Assembly (NCBI RefSeq): GCF_000011385.1
Contig: NC_005125.1
Span: 3,906,001-3,970,000 of the forward strand
DNA from: Gloeobacter violaceus PCC 7421
GTDB lineage: Bacteria > Cyanobacteriota > Cyanobacteriia > Gloeobacterales > Gloeobacteraceae
Length of the DNA stretch: 64,000 nt
Direction of reading: 5' to 3'
The stretch's first letter is position 1; every line of letters begins with the position of its first letter. The position numbers and the translations under genes are program-made. The notes under the pieces were generated by a model. That model made no database searches, was not told the DNA's origin, and was given only the letters and a program-made list of their open reading frames with translations. Below are positions 15,101 to 24,004 of the stretch, piece after piece.

Positions 15101-16155
15101 TTGAGGGAAGGCTCCTTCGAGGGGACAGGCAGCACCGGGGCGGCCATTTTCGGCGGAGGACGCCGTGCGGGCAATAGCGATCCGGCCGTGCGCATCCAGG
15201 TGCGGCCCAGATCGTGGATTGGCAGCCACAAAAAGGCGAACAGGTTGCGGTGCAACCGCTCGCCGTCCTCGCCGATACCGAGGGCCGGGGGCTCGGCCGG
15301 CGGTTTGGCGTAGGTGCCAAAGAGCACGTCCCACACCGACAGCAGCGAGCCGAAATTCTTGCCGTGGTAAATCGTGTCGGCTCCGTGGTGGCACTGGTGC
15401 ACAGCGGGCGAGACGAACAGGTAATCGAGCCAGCCGAAGCTGGTGTAAAAAGGCATGTGGATCCAGATATTGCGCGCTTTGTCGAGGACTTTGTAAATGG
15501 CGAAATAGATCGTCGCCTCCCCCACCGGCGTGCCCAAAGGCAACAGCAGAGCAAAAGGAATCCAATCGAGCAGCGCGTAGGTGGGGATAATCGATCGATC
15601 CCGGTTGTAGACGGCAAAGACCAGATTGAACGACGTCGGCGAGTGGTGGATCTTGTGGAGGTCCCAGAGCAGCCGGCTGTGCTTGATGCGGTGGGAGGCA
15701 TACAAAATCAGATCGAACAGCGCGATGTAGAACACCAGCGCCAGCAAGGTGCCCCCAAAGGAGCGGTGACCCAAAGCGGCCAGGGTCCACTGCTCCGGGT
15801 AGAACTGATGCAGAAACTGGGCGACCGCGCCCTGGGTGACCCGGCGGCCCTGATCGCCCAGGGCGGTGGCCCAGCCCACGATGCCCACCATCCCCAGAGC
15901 CATCAGCCCCAATTCGACCCGAAACGAGGGCGTCAGTTGGTGGGCCTGGCGCAGGTCGGCCCAAATTTTTGGCCAGCTGTGCGTGCGGGCGACGTGCACC
16001 TGCAGCACCAGGATCGCGCTGGCGATCGCCAGCGGCAGGGCCAGCAGCGCCGCCATCTTGAGGGGGAAAAAATGATCGGTAGCCCAGCCCAGCCAGTGGA
16101 TCGCTTCGGCAAATTCGGGCGGCAGAAAAGGCAGGACGCGCGCGAGCGGGTTCAT
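15097..16155 (-). CDS. sterol desaturase/fatty acid hydroxylase superfamily membrane protein
   Basis: A 352-aa membrane di-iron protein. The His-box set is present: HRIKHS, then HKIHHS, and HQCHHG, in an eight-His arrangement within four or so membrane segments. Members hydroxylate or desaturate lipids with O2. Here it sits between the PssE-like glycosyltransferase and Wzx, overlapping wzx by four bases, so it may modify the lipid carrier, a lipid part of the glycan or a membrane lipid needed for export. This placement is unusual and the substrate is not known. ATG 16155 is preferred over TTG 16161. Confidence 0.8.
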   Translation of the reverse strand: MNPLARVLPFLPPEFAEAIHWLGWATDHFFPLKMAALLALPLAIASAILVLQVHVARTHSWPKIWADLRQAHQLTPSFRVELGLMALGMVGIVGWATALGDQGRRVTQGAVAQFLHQFYPEQWTLAALGHRSFGGTLLALVFYIALFDLILYASHRIKHSRLLWDLHKIHHSPTSFNLVFAVYNRDRSIIPTYALLDWIPFALLLPLGTPVGEATIYFAIYKVLDKARNIWIHMPFYTSFGWLDYLFVSPAVHQCHHGADTIYHGKNFGSLLSVWDVLFGTYAKPPAEPPALGIGEDGERLHRNLFAFLWLPIHDLGRTWMRTAGSLLPARRPPPKMAAPVLPVPSKEPSLK

Positions 16156-16229
16156 GGGCAATGCTCAAAAAGTGTGGAACGGCGGTAATCGGGACTGGAT
16201 AAGCAGGCAACCTTGCCGGGAAGGCCCCT

Positions 16230-16706
16230 CTAGCCGAAGCGCAGCACCAGGTGGTCGGCCAGCGAAGGGGCTTTGAACAATTCGCCTTCGAAGGGGGCGG
16301 GCGGCTGCAGGATATAGCGCGCCAGTTCGGTGCGGCTGGTGCAGTGGGGCACACCGAGGCGGGCGACGGCCTGGGCAAAGAGCAACTGGTGATCGTCGAT
16401 GTGCTCGCCGTGGCGCTTCAGCCGCGGCAGCAGGACAAAGCGCGCCCCGAGGCGGGCCAGCATGCGGGCGGAACCTTGCCCGGCGTGGGAGACCACCAGC
16501 GAAGAACGGCGCACCGCCTCCTGCATCTCGCCGATTTCGAGCGAATAGATCGCCGTCACCAGCGGATGCATGGGCCGAGTGGGGGTGGTCTCTCCGTGCT
16601 GCAGCAGTACCGGTTCGTCGATCACCCCCTGCGCCAACAGTTCATCGATCCAGCGCACCAAGCGATCGAACGGAAAAAACTGCGTCCCCAGCGTCACCAG
16701 AATCAT
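16230..16706 (-). CDS. PssE/Alg13-like glycosyltransferase catalytic subunit
   Basis: A 158-aa protein matching the C-terminal half of GT28 enzymes. MILVTLGTQFFPFDRLV is the family start, and VVSHAGQGSARMLARLGARFVLLPR matches the UDP-sugar binding region. Bacterial PssE pairs with a PssD membrane partner, as Alg13 pairs with Alg14. The ATG overlaps the stop of that partner gene (ATGA at 16703-16706), supporting a two-chain enzyme that adds an early sugar to the lipid-linked unit. Confidence 0.85.
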   Translation of the reverse strand: MILVTLGTQFFPFDRLVRWIDELLAQGVIDEPVLLQHGETTPTRPMHPLVTAIYSLEIGEMQEAVRRSSLVVSHAGQGSARMLARLGARFVLLPRLKRHGEHIDDHQLLFAQAVARLGVPHCTSRTELARYILQPPAPFEGELFKAPSLADHLVLRFG

Positions 16707-17152
16707 ATTGCTACTCCCATGTAACGGGCGCGCGGGTAGCGCACAGTGCACTCGGGCCACTGCACGTACAATTCATCGACGAGGTTGTAGATGAGTTTGC
16801 CGCTCAGGCTCAGATCCTCCGCGCGGGAGATGCTCTCGATAAAGACGGTCTTGATCCCAAGCAGCTTGCCCGCCAACACGAAGGGCACCGCCAGACCGGC
16901 ACCGGTGGAGACGATCAGCTCCGGCCGACTCCGGCGCAGGATGGCCAGGGCCTTGCCAAAATTGGCGAAGGCCCGCCAGACTTCGCGAGCCTCCTGCTTG
17001 ATCACCCAGTGCACCTGTTCTTTTTCCTGCAACTGCAGGGTATCGAAGCGCTCGTAGGTGACCCACTCGCGTTGGTGGGCCGACCAGAACTTGCGCAACG
17101 ACTGCATCGTCGCAAAATGCCCACCCGGATTGCAGACCAGCAGTATCTTCAC
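16703..17152 (-). CDS. PssD/Alg14-like glycosyltransferase partner subunit
   Basis: A 149-aa protein of the Alg14 family, starting GTG with GAGGAGG upstream. MKILLVCNPGGHFATMQSL is the family N-terminus; LIVSTGAGLAVPFVLAGKLLGIKTVFIES is the core and membrane-associated segment. It recruits the catalytic PssE-like chain, encoded next with a 4-base overlap. In rhizobia the pair adds glucuronate to the lipid-linked glucose; whether that sugar is used here is not shown, although a UDP-glucose dehydrogenase in the same locus would supply UDP-glucuronate. Confidence 0.87.
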   Translation of the reverse strand: MKILLVCNPGGHFATMQSLRKFWSAHQREWVTYERFDTLQLQEKEQVHWVIKQEAREVWRAFANFGKALAILRRSRPELIVSTGAGLAVPFVLAGKLLGIKTVFIESISRAEDLSLSGKLIYNLVDELYVQWPECTVRYPRARYMGVAI

Positions 17153-17200
17153 CGCAACCTCCTCGCAGATTAGAAATACTATTTTGCAAGCCGAACGGTT

Positions 17201-18337
17201 CTACTTCAGACTGTCGTAGATGAGTTCCAGCTTTTTGGCCTGTTTGCGAATATCGAACATCTCGCAGGCGAACTCGCGGGCACGGCGCCCCATCGTCCGG
17301 GCCAGGGCGCGGTCGGCCAACAGGGTTTCGAGCCGCTCGGCAAGTGCTGCGCTGTCGCGCTCGGGGACCAAAAATCCGGTCTGGCCGTCCAGGACCGCTT
17401 CGGGGATGCCGCCGTGGCGGGTGGAGACCACCGGTACGGCACAGGCCGCCGCCTCGTTGAAGACGATGCCGAGCGCTTCGCTGTCGCCGTCGCGGGCGGT
17501 CTGGCTGGGCAGAGCAAAGATCTCCGCCCCGCGCATCCAGCGCAAGATTTCGGCGTGGGGCAAGGCTCCTAAAAAACGCACCCGTCCCGCGAGCCTGAGG
17601 GCGGCGCTTTGCGCGTGCAACTGGCGGGTGAGGGCACCGGTACCCACCTGCACCAGCGAGACGTCGGGGTGGCGATGGGCGATGCGGGCGAAGGCGGCAA
17701 GCAACGTGTCGAGGCCCTTTTTCTCGGTGTGCCGCCCGACGCAGAGAATATAGCGCTCGGCGGGCCGCTCGCAGCCGGGGGCAAATTTGGCGGTGTCCAC
17801 CCCGATGTAGTGCTGGACGACACGCTCCGCCGGGTAGCCGCCCGCTATCAACTTCGCTCTGATAAAGCGGGAGACGGCGATGAAGCCCGCCGCCTTGCGC
17901 TGCAATTGCCGCTCGTGCAGCATCAGCTGATAGAACAGCGGGCTGCGAAAGGCCAGCCAGTTGCGCTTCACGGTAATGTCGTAGCCGTGAAAGGTCACCA
18001 GCAGCGGAATGGCCAGTTGCTCGGCCAGAGGCAGGCTGTAGATGCCGTCCGGTCCGAAGTGGGCGTGCAGCAGATCCAATCGTCCAAAATCGCGGCCTTC
18101 AAATAAGCGCGGCGAGCGGGTGAGCAAAAACAGCGCCTGGCGCAGCCCCCACCGGTCGCGCCGGTTGAGGGCGACGCTCGGGAAGGCGGCGTTTGCCAGC
18201 TGCGTGCACAGAATGAACGTCGGCCGGTAGCGCACCAGGCTGCTGGCCTGTTCGGTGATGAACGCTTCGGAGGCGAGCGGGTAGACCCGGCGGTAAATAC
18301 CCACTTCGCGGAGCCTGGACTGGGTTTTGGTCAGCAT
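17201..18337 (-). CDS. GT4-family glycosyltransferase
   Basis: A 378-aa GT-B glycosyltransferase. The N-terminal half has LHAHFGPDGIYSLPLAEQL and FHGYDITVK, seen in colanic-acid-type transferases (WcaL/AmsK). The C-terminal half has ILCVGRHTEKKGLDTLLAAF and the nucleotide-sugar motif SEALGIVFNEAAACAVPVV with the EX7E glutamates, then GGIPEAVLDGQTGFLVP. It is soluble or peripheral at the inner membrane. It lies 23 bases after the next GT4 gene, in the same operon. Confidence 0.87.
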   Translation of the reverse strand: MLTKTQSRLREVGIYRRVYPLASEAFITEQASSLVRYRPTFILCTQLANAAFPSVALNRRDRWGLRQALFLLTRSPRLFEGRDFGRLDLLHAHFGPDGIYSLPLAEQLAIPLLVTFHGYDITVKRNWLAFRSPLFYQLMLHERQLQRKAAGFIAVSRFIRAKLIAGGYPAERVVQHYIGVDTAKFAPGCERPAERYILCVGRHTEKKGLDTLLAAFARIAHRHPDVSLVQVGTGALTRQLHAQSAALRLAGRVRFLGALPHAEILRWMRGAEIFALPSQTARDGDSEALGIVFNEAAACAVPVVSTRHGGIPEAVLDGQTGFLVPERDSAALAERLETLLADRALARTMGRRAREFACEMFDIRKQAKKLELIYDSLK

Positions 18338-18360
18338 CGGGGCGATTCTCTGTCGGTGGG

Positions 18361-19563
18361 TCAGCGGCGGGTGAGCGACGGGACGGGACGGTCCTCGCCG
18401 GCGGCCAGATTCGTAAGGGCCAACAGACGGCGGGCGTAGTGGACGGCGCTGCAGTTTTGTTCTACCCATCGCCGACCGCGGGCCAGCCGCTCGGGGGTGG
18501 CGGGGTCGCTCGCCACGGTGAGAATGGTCCGGGCGACCTGGGCGGGATCGGCGGGATCCGCCGTCCACTCGGGGGCGAAGTGGTGAAGAATTTCCTGGAT
18601 ACCGCCGCTGTTGCTGCCCACGACGGGCACCCCGCAGGCCACCGCCTCCGCCACCGTCCGCCCGAACGGCTCGCGCGGGGCGAGGGTGACCACGACATCG
18701 GCGCACTGGAAGTACCGCTCGATGGCGGTGGTGCGCGGCAGCACCGTAAAGCGATCGCCGACCCCCTCGTGGGCGGCCTGCTCGATGAGCAGTTGCGTCT
18801 GCACCTTGCCGGGGGACAAATCGTCGCCGACCACCACCCCGTGGTAGTGTCGGTCGGCGGCTTTGAGGCTGGCCAGCACCCGCGGCAGGGCGCGCAGGTT
18901 CTTGTCGTTCATCCGGCCTGCGGAGCTGATGCGCGAAGGGGTAAGCATCAACCGCACCCCCGGGCGGAGGATAGGCAGCAGTTCCGGCGGTACAACCGGG
19001 ACAGGCCGGCAGCTGAAGCGCTCGGTGTCGATAGGCGGGTGCAAAATTCCTTCGATCCGAGGCATGAGCGCCCGCACGTGCTTGGCGGTATAGAGCGAGT
19101 TGCAGATCACCCGGGGGGCGAGCAACGCGAAGGTCAGTCGGCGCGCCCAGAAACCCAACGGCTGAAAAGAAAGGGCCAGATCGTGGCAGGAGTGCAGCAC
19201 CAGCCTGCCGCTCAAGCGCAGGCGCAAAGCCACCGAGGCGAGCAAGGGCAGCATGCGCCGATCCACCCAGTGCTCCAACAGCAGCGGGTGATCGCTGGGC
19301 TGGGCCATCGCCCACCCAAGGGCGTCGAGCCAGAAGCGCGGTTGGTCCGCCGAGGGCAGGGCCACCACGCAGGTGTGCCCCCGTTCCTGAAGGTACTGCT
19401 CCATAAACGAGCCGGCGCGGACCAGCACACAGAGCTGTCCTTCGGCGCGGACCGCTCGAAATCCCGTCAAGATTGCCTCCAGCGTCACCATCGTGCCGCC
19501 GAGCGAATCGCAATAACCAGGCAGGATCAACAATTTGCGTGGTAGGGCCGAGGGTTTATCCAC
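18361..19563 (-). CDS. GT4-family glycosyltransferase
   Basis: A 400-aa GT-B transferase. The C-terminal half has the EX7E region in APREPFGRTVAEAVACGVPVV, then GSNSGGIQEILHHF; the N-terminal half has LPGYCDSLGGTMVTLEAILTGF. I place the start at GTG 19563 because AGGAGGAACCCGCC precedes it; GTGGATAA then overlaps the polymerase stop by 8 bases. An ATG at 19614 would give 17 more residues. The donor and acceptor are unknown; it builds the repeat unit before export. Confidence 0.83.
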   Translation of the reverse strand: MDKPSALPRKLLILPGYCDSLGGTMVTLEAILTGFRAVRAEGQLCVLVRAGSFMEQYLQERGHTCVVALPSADQPRFWLDALGWAMAQPSDHPLLLEHWVDRRMLPLLASVALRLRLSGRLVLHSCHDLALSFQPLGFWARRLTFALLAPRVICNSLYTAKHVRALMPRIEGILHPPIDTERFSCRPVPVVPPELLPILRPGVRLMLTPSRISSAGRMNDKNLRALPRVLASLKAADRHYHGVVVGDDLSPGKVQTQLLIEQAAHEGVGDRFTVLPRTTAIERYFQCADVVVTLAPREPFGRTVAEAVACGVPVVGSNSGGIQEILHHFAPEWTADPADPAQVARTILTVASDPATPERLARGRRWVEQNCSAVHYARRLLALTNLAAGEDRPVPSLTRR

Positions 19564-20917
19564 GGCGGGTTCCTCCTGGGGAAGAAGTGGAAGGTGTGTA
19601 GACCGTAGCTGCAAGCAAAATGAGCATGCCCACCAGCTCGGAGCCGAAGACCATCAGCGGCGAGAGCAATACCAGCAGCAGCAACAGCCCGAAGCTCGAA
19701 AGCGGCCGTCCGCGGCGGGTGCGAAAAAACCACCAGCACAGCGCCGACCAGAAGAGGACAAACAGGGCCGTGCCCAGTACCCCGGAGCGGTAGAGCAGAT
19801 TGCCCAAAATAAAACTATGGCTGCCCACCCGGCCCAGGCTGAAGGAGGAAAACACCGGCTCGCCCGGCTCGGTGTGGCCGGTCCACAGCTCATCGGGGAT
19901 ACGATCGAGGGTACGCTCGTAGATGAGCATGCGCACGCGGGTCGAACCGGCCCGAAAGTCGTTGGCCGCTTCGACGGTGCCGACGGTCGTGTCGACTAGA
20001 AAATTGGTCACCGGCGGCACCGCCAGGCAGGTAAAGCCCAGCGCTGCCACCAGTATGCACAAAAGTGCCGGGCCGCGCTCTTTACCCAGTGAAACCGCGT
20101 AGCGCAACAGCAGCACCAGCGGCATCGCCAGCAGCACCGCCCGCGAGCCGCTGAGCAGCAGCAGGAACAAACTGCCGCCCAAAAGCGCCAGCGACCAGAG
20201 GCGATTTTTCAGATCCAGGGCGACCAGCACCAGATACCCCGCCACCAGCCCAAAGATTTCCGGGGTCAAAAAGAAGAACATGTAGCGGGTCAACCCGGCG
20301 AAGGCCCGATCCCCGGCGCTGTAGAAGTACAGGTAGTTCGCCTTGCCGCTGCCCTCGCCGTAATCGTGAAAGTCGTAGTCGGTGGGTTTGTCGTTGAGGG
20401 TGGCAAGCAGCGTGCGCGGCGGGGTAAAGCTGGGCTCCCCCAGGACAAAGTGAAAGACCAACCAGATCAAGACCATCTGCAGGACGCTCACCGAAAGTGC
20501 CCAGGCAGCCACCGGGAAGCGGACTTTGACGCCGCTGCCCTGGACGCACCAGAGCAGCAGAGCCGGCATCACATAAAACAGTACCGTCTGCAGAATGAAA
20601 CCAGGCGCGAGGGTGCCGCCCAGGGCGGGAAAGAGCAACAGATAACCGGCGAAGGCCAGCAGGGCCACCACCGCCGGACTCGGACGCCCAAAGGGCCAGC
20701 GGCCCTCCCGGCGAATGGTGACATACAGCACCCCCGCCAGGGTCAAAGCGGGCATATAGCGGTACAGACCGCTCACCCACCAGGCCGGCAGCAGGGCGAT
20801 ATAGAGCATCACCAGCCGCTCGGCGGCAGAGAGCATCGACCAGCTGATCCCCAGACCCGGCAGTTTGATCTCCTGCCAGGGCCGGCGGCGGATGGCGGTG
20901 GAGACGGCCTGGTTCAT
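19556..20917 (-). CDS. wzy: O-antigen ligase/polymerase-like membrane protein (Wzy-type)
   Basis: A 453-aa protein with about 11 hydrophobic segments and a large soluble loop near residues 150-215, the usual build of Wzy polymerases and WaaL-like ligases (O-antigen_lig family). The short motif LLLSGSRAVLLAMP contains the SR.A. pattern common near the catalytic loop. Beside Wzx, Wza and Wzc homologs it is best read as the polymerase of the repeat units. It starts in a 4-base overlap (ATGA) with the Wzc-like gene and ends in an 8-base overlap with the next glycosyltransferase. Confidence 0.8.
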   Translation of the reverse strand: MNQAVSTAIRRRPWQEIKLPGLGISWSMLSAAERLVMLYIALLPAWWVSGLYRYMPALTLAGVLYVTIRREGRWPFGRPSPAVVALLAFAGYLLLFPALGGTLAPGFILQTVLFYVMPALLLWCVQGSGVKVRFPVAAWALSVSVLQMVLIWLVFHFVLGEPSFTPPRTLLATLNDKPTDYDFHDYGEGSGKANYLYFYSAGDRAFAGLTRYMFFFLTPEIFGLVAGYLVLVALDLKNRLWSLALLGGSLFLLLLSGSRAVLLAMPLVLLLRYAVSLGKERGPALLCILVAALGFTCLAVPPVTNFLVDTTVGTVEAANDFRAGSTRVRMLIYERTLDRIPDELWTGHTEPGEPVFSSFSLGRVGSHSFILGNLLYRSGVLGTALFVLFWSALCWWFFRTRRGRPLSSFGLLLLLVLLSPLMVFGSELVGMLILLAATVYTPSTSSPGGTRRG

Positions 20918-22965
20918 GGGGCCACCTCGAGGCTCTGCCGCCCATAGCGCCCGTAACTGTAGCGGTAGCCCTCCTGGCGGGTCGTCACGTCGTTGACCAC
21001 CAGCCCCACCAGACGAGCATTGTGGCGGACGAGGCGATCGAGGCTCTCACTCACCGCGTCGCGGCCGCTCACCCCGGGGCGGACGACAAACAAGACGTTG
21101 CGCACCGCCGGGATCATCAAGGCCGCCTCACTGGTCAGGCTGATGGGGGGGCTATCCACCAGCACGTAGTCGTAGCCGTCCGTCTGCACATCGTCGAGGT
21201 AACGTTCGAAACCACCCTGGACGAAAAAGGCGGTCGAGGTGTCCTCGATGGCGAGCGCCGGTACCAGATCGAGATCGGCAATGACCGAGACGGGCTCCGC
21301 CTGGGTTCCCTCCACCTGGGGACCATGGCCCAGCAGACGGCTGAGGCTCGCCTGGCGAAAATCGGCATCGACGAGCAGCACCCGAAAACCCATTTCCGCC
21401 AGGGCGTTGGCCAGCCCGAGGGTGAGGGTCGTCTTGCCTTCCCCGGCGGTGGAACTGGTGATCATCAGCCGCCGGTTGGGCAGATCCATCAGGCTGACGG
21501 TGGAGGCGAGCTGCCGCGATTCGAGCCGGGGCGGATCGCCCGACGGCAACAAGCCCTTGGTGCGGGGCAGGCGCGCGAGCACCGGCAATTCGACACTTTG
21601 CAGGTCCTTGGGGCCCAGGAGCGGATTGATCGCTTCTTTGCGCAAGATCAGTCCCAGGCTGCCGAAGACGGCGGCGACCAGCCCGCCCAGGGCGATAAGC
21701 AGCGTCCTCGGGTTGGCTTCTTTCGGGTTGGAGTAGGCTTTATCGAGCACTTCGATATCCGGGAAGGCGTTGAAGGCGCTCAGGCGGGCCTGCTGCATCT
21801 GGGCGACGATCGCTTTGTAGGCCGCCTCCGCCAGTTCGTAGCGCCGCTGCAGATCCAGCAAGGTCGCCTGGCGGGTCGAGATGGCGCTCAGCCGCTCGGT
21901 GGCTTGCTCGATGGTGCGGCCCAACTGGGCGCTCTGGCGTGAGCGGGCCTCGGCGGCGCGCTCGGCTTCAAGCAGCGACAAAATTAAGTCGATGCGGCTG
22001 TCGCGGTTGCCGCCGCCGGCGAGCGAATCGTCCAGGGCACGCTCGGTGCGGCTTGCCGGAACAACCTTCGCCAACAGCTCGCGCAGCGAGCGTTGCAGTT
22101 CCTCGCGCTGCACCAGCAGCGACTGCACCCGGGCGTGTTTTTCGGTGTAGAGCCCCCTGGCCTCCGCCAGGGCCGTATCGAGGGAGCTGAGTTTCAGGCG
22201 CATCGCCTGGTACTCTTTGCTCTCCCCCAGGCGCAGGGCGCGCATCGCCTGGGGGGCATCCATGCCCAGGCGGGCGGTGAGCATCTGGGCGCGCGCTTTA
22301 TCGGCGGTGCCCTCGGCGACGGCCTGGGCTTGGCTGGTGGTCAGAGAACTGATCACCCCCACCAACCCGCCGGTCTGCTGATCGGTATTGACCAGTCCGG
22401 TCGAACGCTTGAAGCGGGCCAGGGCAGCTTCCGCCCGGGTCAGTTCGCGGCGGGCGCGATCGAGTTCTTTTTGCGACAGTGTGTCGCGCGAAGCTGCGTA
22501 GGCATTGCGCAACTCCTCCAGCCGGGCCACGTAGGAGCGTACCACCAGGTCCGCCCGCGCCTCGGCAACCTCGGGCGCATTGCCTTTGGCTTCCACCGCC
22601 AGGATCGTCGTCTGGCTTTGGGGAACGGCCTTGAACAACTTCTCATAGCTACCCAGTTGCGGATATTTCTCGCGCTGCGGGTCGGCCTGCCAGGCTTTGG
22701 AGAGTACCTCGCTGCTGGTCAGAATTGCCGATTGCACCTTGAGGGCGTTCACTTCACTCGAAAACGACGTGCCGGTCTCGCGCACTTCGCCCAAAGCCCC
22801 GAGGCTGATTTCCGCATTTTTGTTGGTACTGGGGAGGATGATCCGGGTGGTGGCCGTCCAGGTGCGCGGGTAGTAGCAGGCCACCCCGATCGTGGCTGCC
22901 AGCACCAGGCCATTGAGCACCAGCAACGGCCGCCAGTGCCGCTTGAGAACCTGAATTACGTGCAT
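20914..22965 (-). CDS. wzc: Wzc-like chain-length determinant and bacterial tyrosine kinase
   Basis: A 683-aa inner-membrane protein. A Wzz domain lies at about 1-110, with membrane spans near 15-37 and 450-470, and long coiled coils at about 190-430. The cytoplasmic kinase (about 500-683) has Walker A STAGEGKTT, Walker A' VLLVDADFRQ and Walker B YDYVLVDSPP. The C-terminus carries a tyrosine cluster, YRYSYGRYGRQ, the usual autophosphorylation site. It controls polymer length together with the Wzy-like and Wza-like proteins encoded on either side. Confidence 0.93.
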   Translation of the reverse strand: MHVIQVLKRHWRPLLVLNGLVLAATIGVACYYPRTWTATTRIILPSTNKNAEISLGALGEVRETGTSFSSEVNALKVQSAILTSSEVLSKAWQADPQREKYPQLGSYEKLFKAVPQSQTTILAVEAKGNAPEVAEARADLVVRSYVARLEELRNAYAASRDTLSQKELDRARRELTRAEAALARFKRSTGLVNTDQQTGGLVGVISSLTTSQAQAVAEGTADKARAQMLTARLGMDAPQAMRALRLGESKEYQAMRLKLSSLDTALAEARGLYTEKHARVQSLLVQREELQRSLRELLAKVVPASRTERALDDSLAGGGNRDSRIDLILSLLEAERAAEARSRQSAQLGRTIEQATERLSAISTRQATLLDLQRRYELAEAAYKAIVAQMQQARLSAFNAFPDIEVLDKAYSNPKEANPRTLLIALGGLVAAVFGSLGLILRKEAINPLLGPKDLQSVELPVLARLPRTKGLLPSGDPPRLESRQLASTVSLMDLPNRRLMITSSTAGEGKTTLTLGLANALAEMGFRVLLVDADFRQASLSRLLGHGPQVEGTQAEPVSVIADLDLVPALAIEDTSTAFFVQGGFERYLDDVQTDGYDYVLVDSPPISLTSEAALMIPAVRNVLFVVRPGVSGRDAVSESLDRLVRHNARLVGLVVNDVTTRQEGYRYSYGRYGRQSLEVAP

Positions 22966-22978
22966 GGTTGTTTCTCCG

Positions 22979-23950
22979 TCAGCGGATAAAGGCGCGAAGC
23001 ATGAATCCCAAAGGATTGAGCAGGGGGCTGAGCATGTCCAAAAAGCCCATCGTGTTCTGGGAAGGACCGGCGGTGATCGCAATCGCGTCGCCGTCCCACA
23101 AGGGCGGGTCGCTCTCACCGCCCATCACTCCGGCAATGTCGTAGGAGGTCACCTCGCGCTTGCCTTCGACCGGGTCGCGGCGGATGAGCGCCACTTTGCG
23201 GCCCTCGCGCAGGTAGGATTCTCCTGAGATGCCGGCAGCGGTCAGCGCCCCCGATAGGGTCGTGCCGGGTTTGACCTTCACCGGTCCCTGGTTTTCGCGC
23301 GCGTCGGTGCCGGAGACGTAGACGGTAATTTCTGCCGGGGTCAGTTGGGTGGCGACGTGCAGGACCGGCGCCTGACCGGCGGCGAGCCGATCGATAATGA
23401 CGCGGTCGCCGTAGATCACCGGGGCGTCCTGCCCGGGGGGCAGGACCAGCGACTGGCCCGCGCGCTCCAGGCGGATGCGCGACAGGTCCGCGTCCGGCCG
23501 CACGCCGCCCGCGCTCTGGATGGCGTTGAAGACCGTCCGCGAGGAAGCGCCGCTCGGGGTGTCGCCGTTGGCTTTGACGGTAATCAGCCCCGGCCGGTAG
23601 ACGGCTCCGGCGACATCGACGTTGATTGGGCTGACACCAATCAGGCGCACGGTCACCTCGGGCACCTTGAAGTACTCGCGCAGGCGCTCGGTGATCTCCT
23701 GTTGCAGTTCGACCTCCTCGCGGCCAGCAGCTGCAATGCTGCCCAGGCGGTAGATAAAGATGTTGCCGTCGGCGCCGACCAGGTAGCCTTCATCGCCGCG
23801 GCCGCCTCTTTGGGAACTGAATTCTTCGCCGTTGGTGACGATCACCGAGATCCGGTCGAAGGCGCTGAGGGTGCTTGCGACGGCTCCGGGAGCCAGGCAG
23901 GCGCCGCCCAGCACACCGGCGAGCAGAGCGGCAGCAAAGCGTTTGACCAT
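22979..23950 (-). CDS. wza: polysaccharide export protein with SLBB domains (Wza-like)
   Basis: A 323-aa exported protein. The signal peptide (about 1-25) has CLAPGAVAS near its end. A poly-export domain follows (DEGYLVGADGNIFIYRLGSI), then SLBB beta-grasp repeats (INVDVAGAVYRPGLITV, GGVRPDADLSRIRLERAG, and a second set at about 215-300). It forms the periplasmic/outer-membrane channel for the polymer. There is no classical lipobox Cys at the predicted cleavage site, unlike E. coli Wza. It lies 13 bases upstream of the Wzc-like gene. Confidence 0.88.
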   Translation of the reverse strand: MVKRFAAALLAGVLGGACLAPGAVASTLSAFDRISVIVTNGEEFSSQRGGRGDEGYLVGADGNIFIYRLGSIAAAGREEVELQQEITERLREYFKVPEVTVRLIGVSPINVDVAGAVYRPGLITVKANGDTPSGASSRTVFNAIQSAGGVRPDADLSRIRLERAGQSLVLPPGQDAPVIYGDRVIIDRLAAGQAPVLHVATQLTPAEITVYVSGTDARENQGPVKVKPGTTLSGALTAAGISGESYLREGRKVALIRRDPVEGKREVTSYDIAGVMGGESDPPLWDGDAIAITAGPSQNTMGFLDMLSPLLNPLGFMLRAFIR

Positions 23951-24004
23951 GACTGTTCCTCATGAATAAATGAAGCGGTTGGGTGGTTCGTCCTGGCGGA
24001 AAGT

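Noticed and set aside
13631-16378. A single 915-codon minus-strand frame covering the flippase and hydroxylase region
   Set aside because: Only the part from 15100 down has flippase sequence; upstream it is the wrong frame of the hydroxylase gene, so it is not a fusion.
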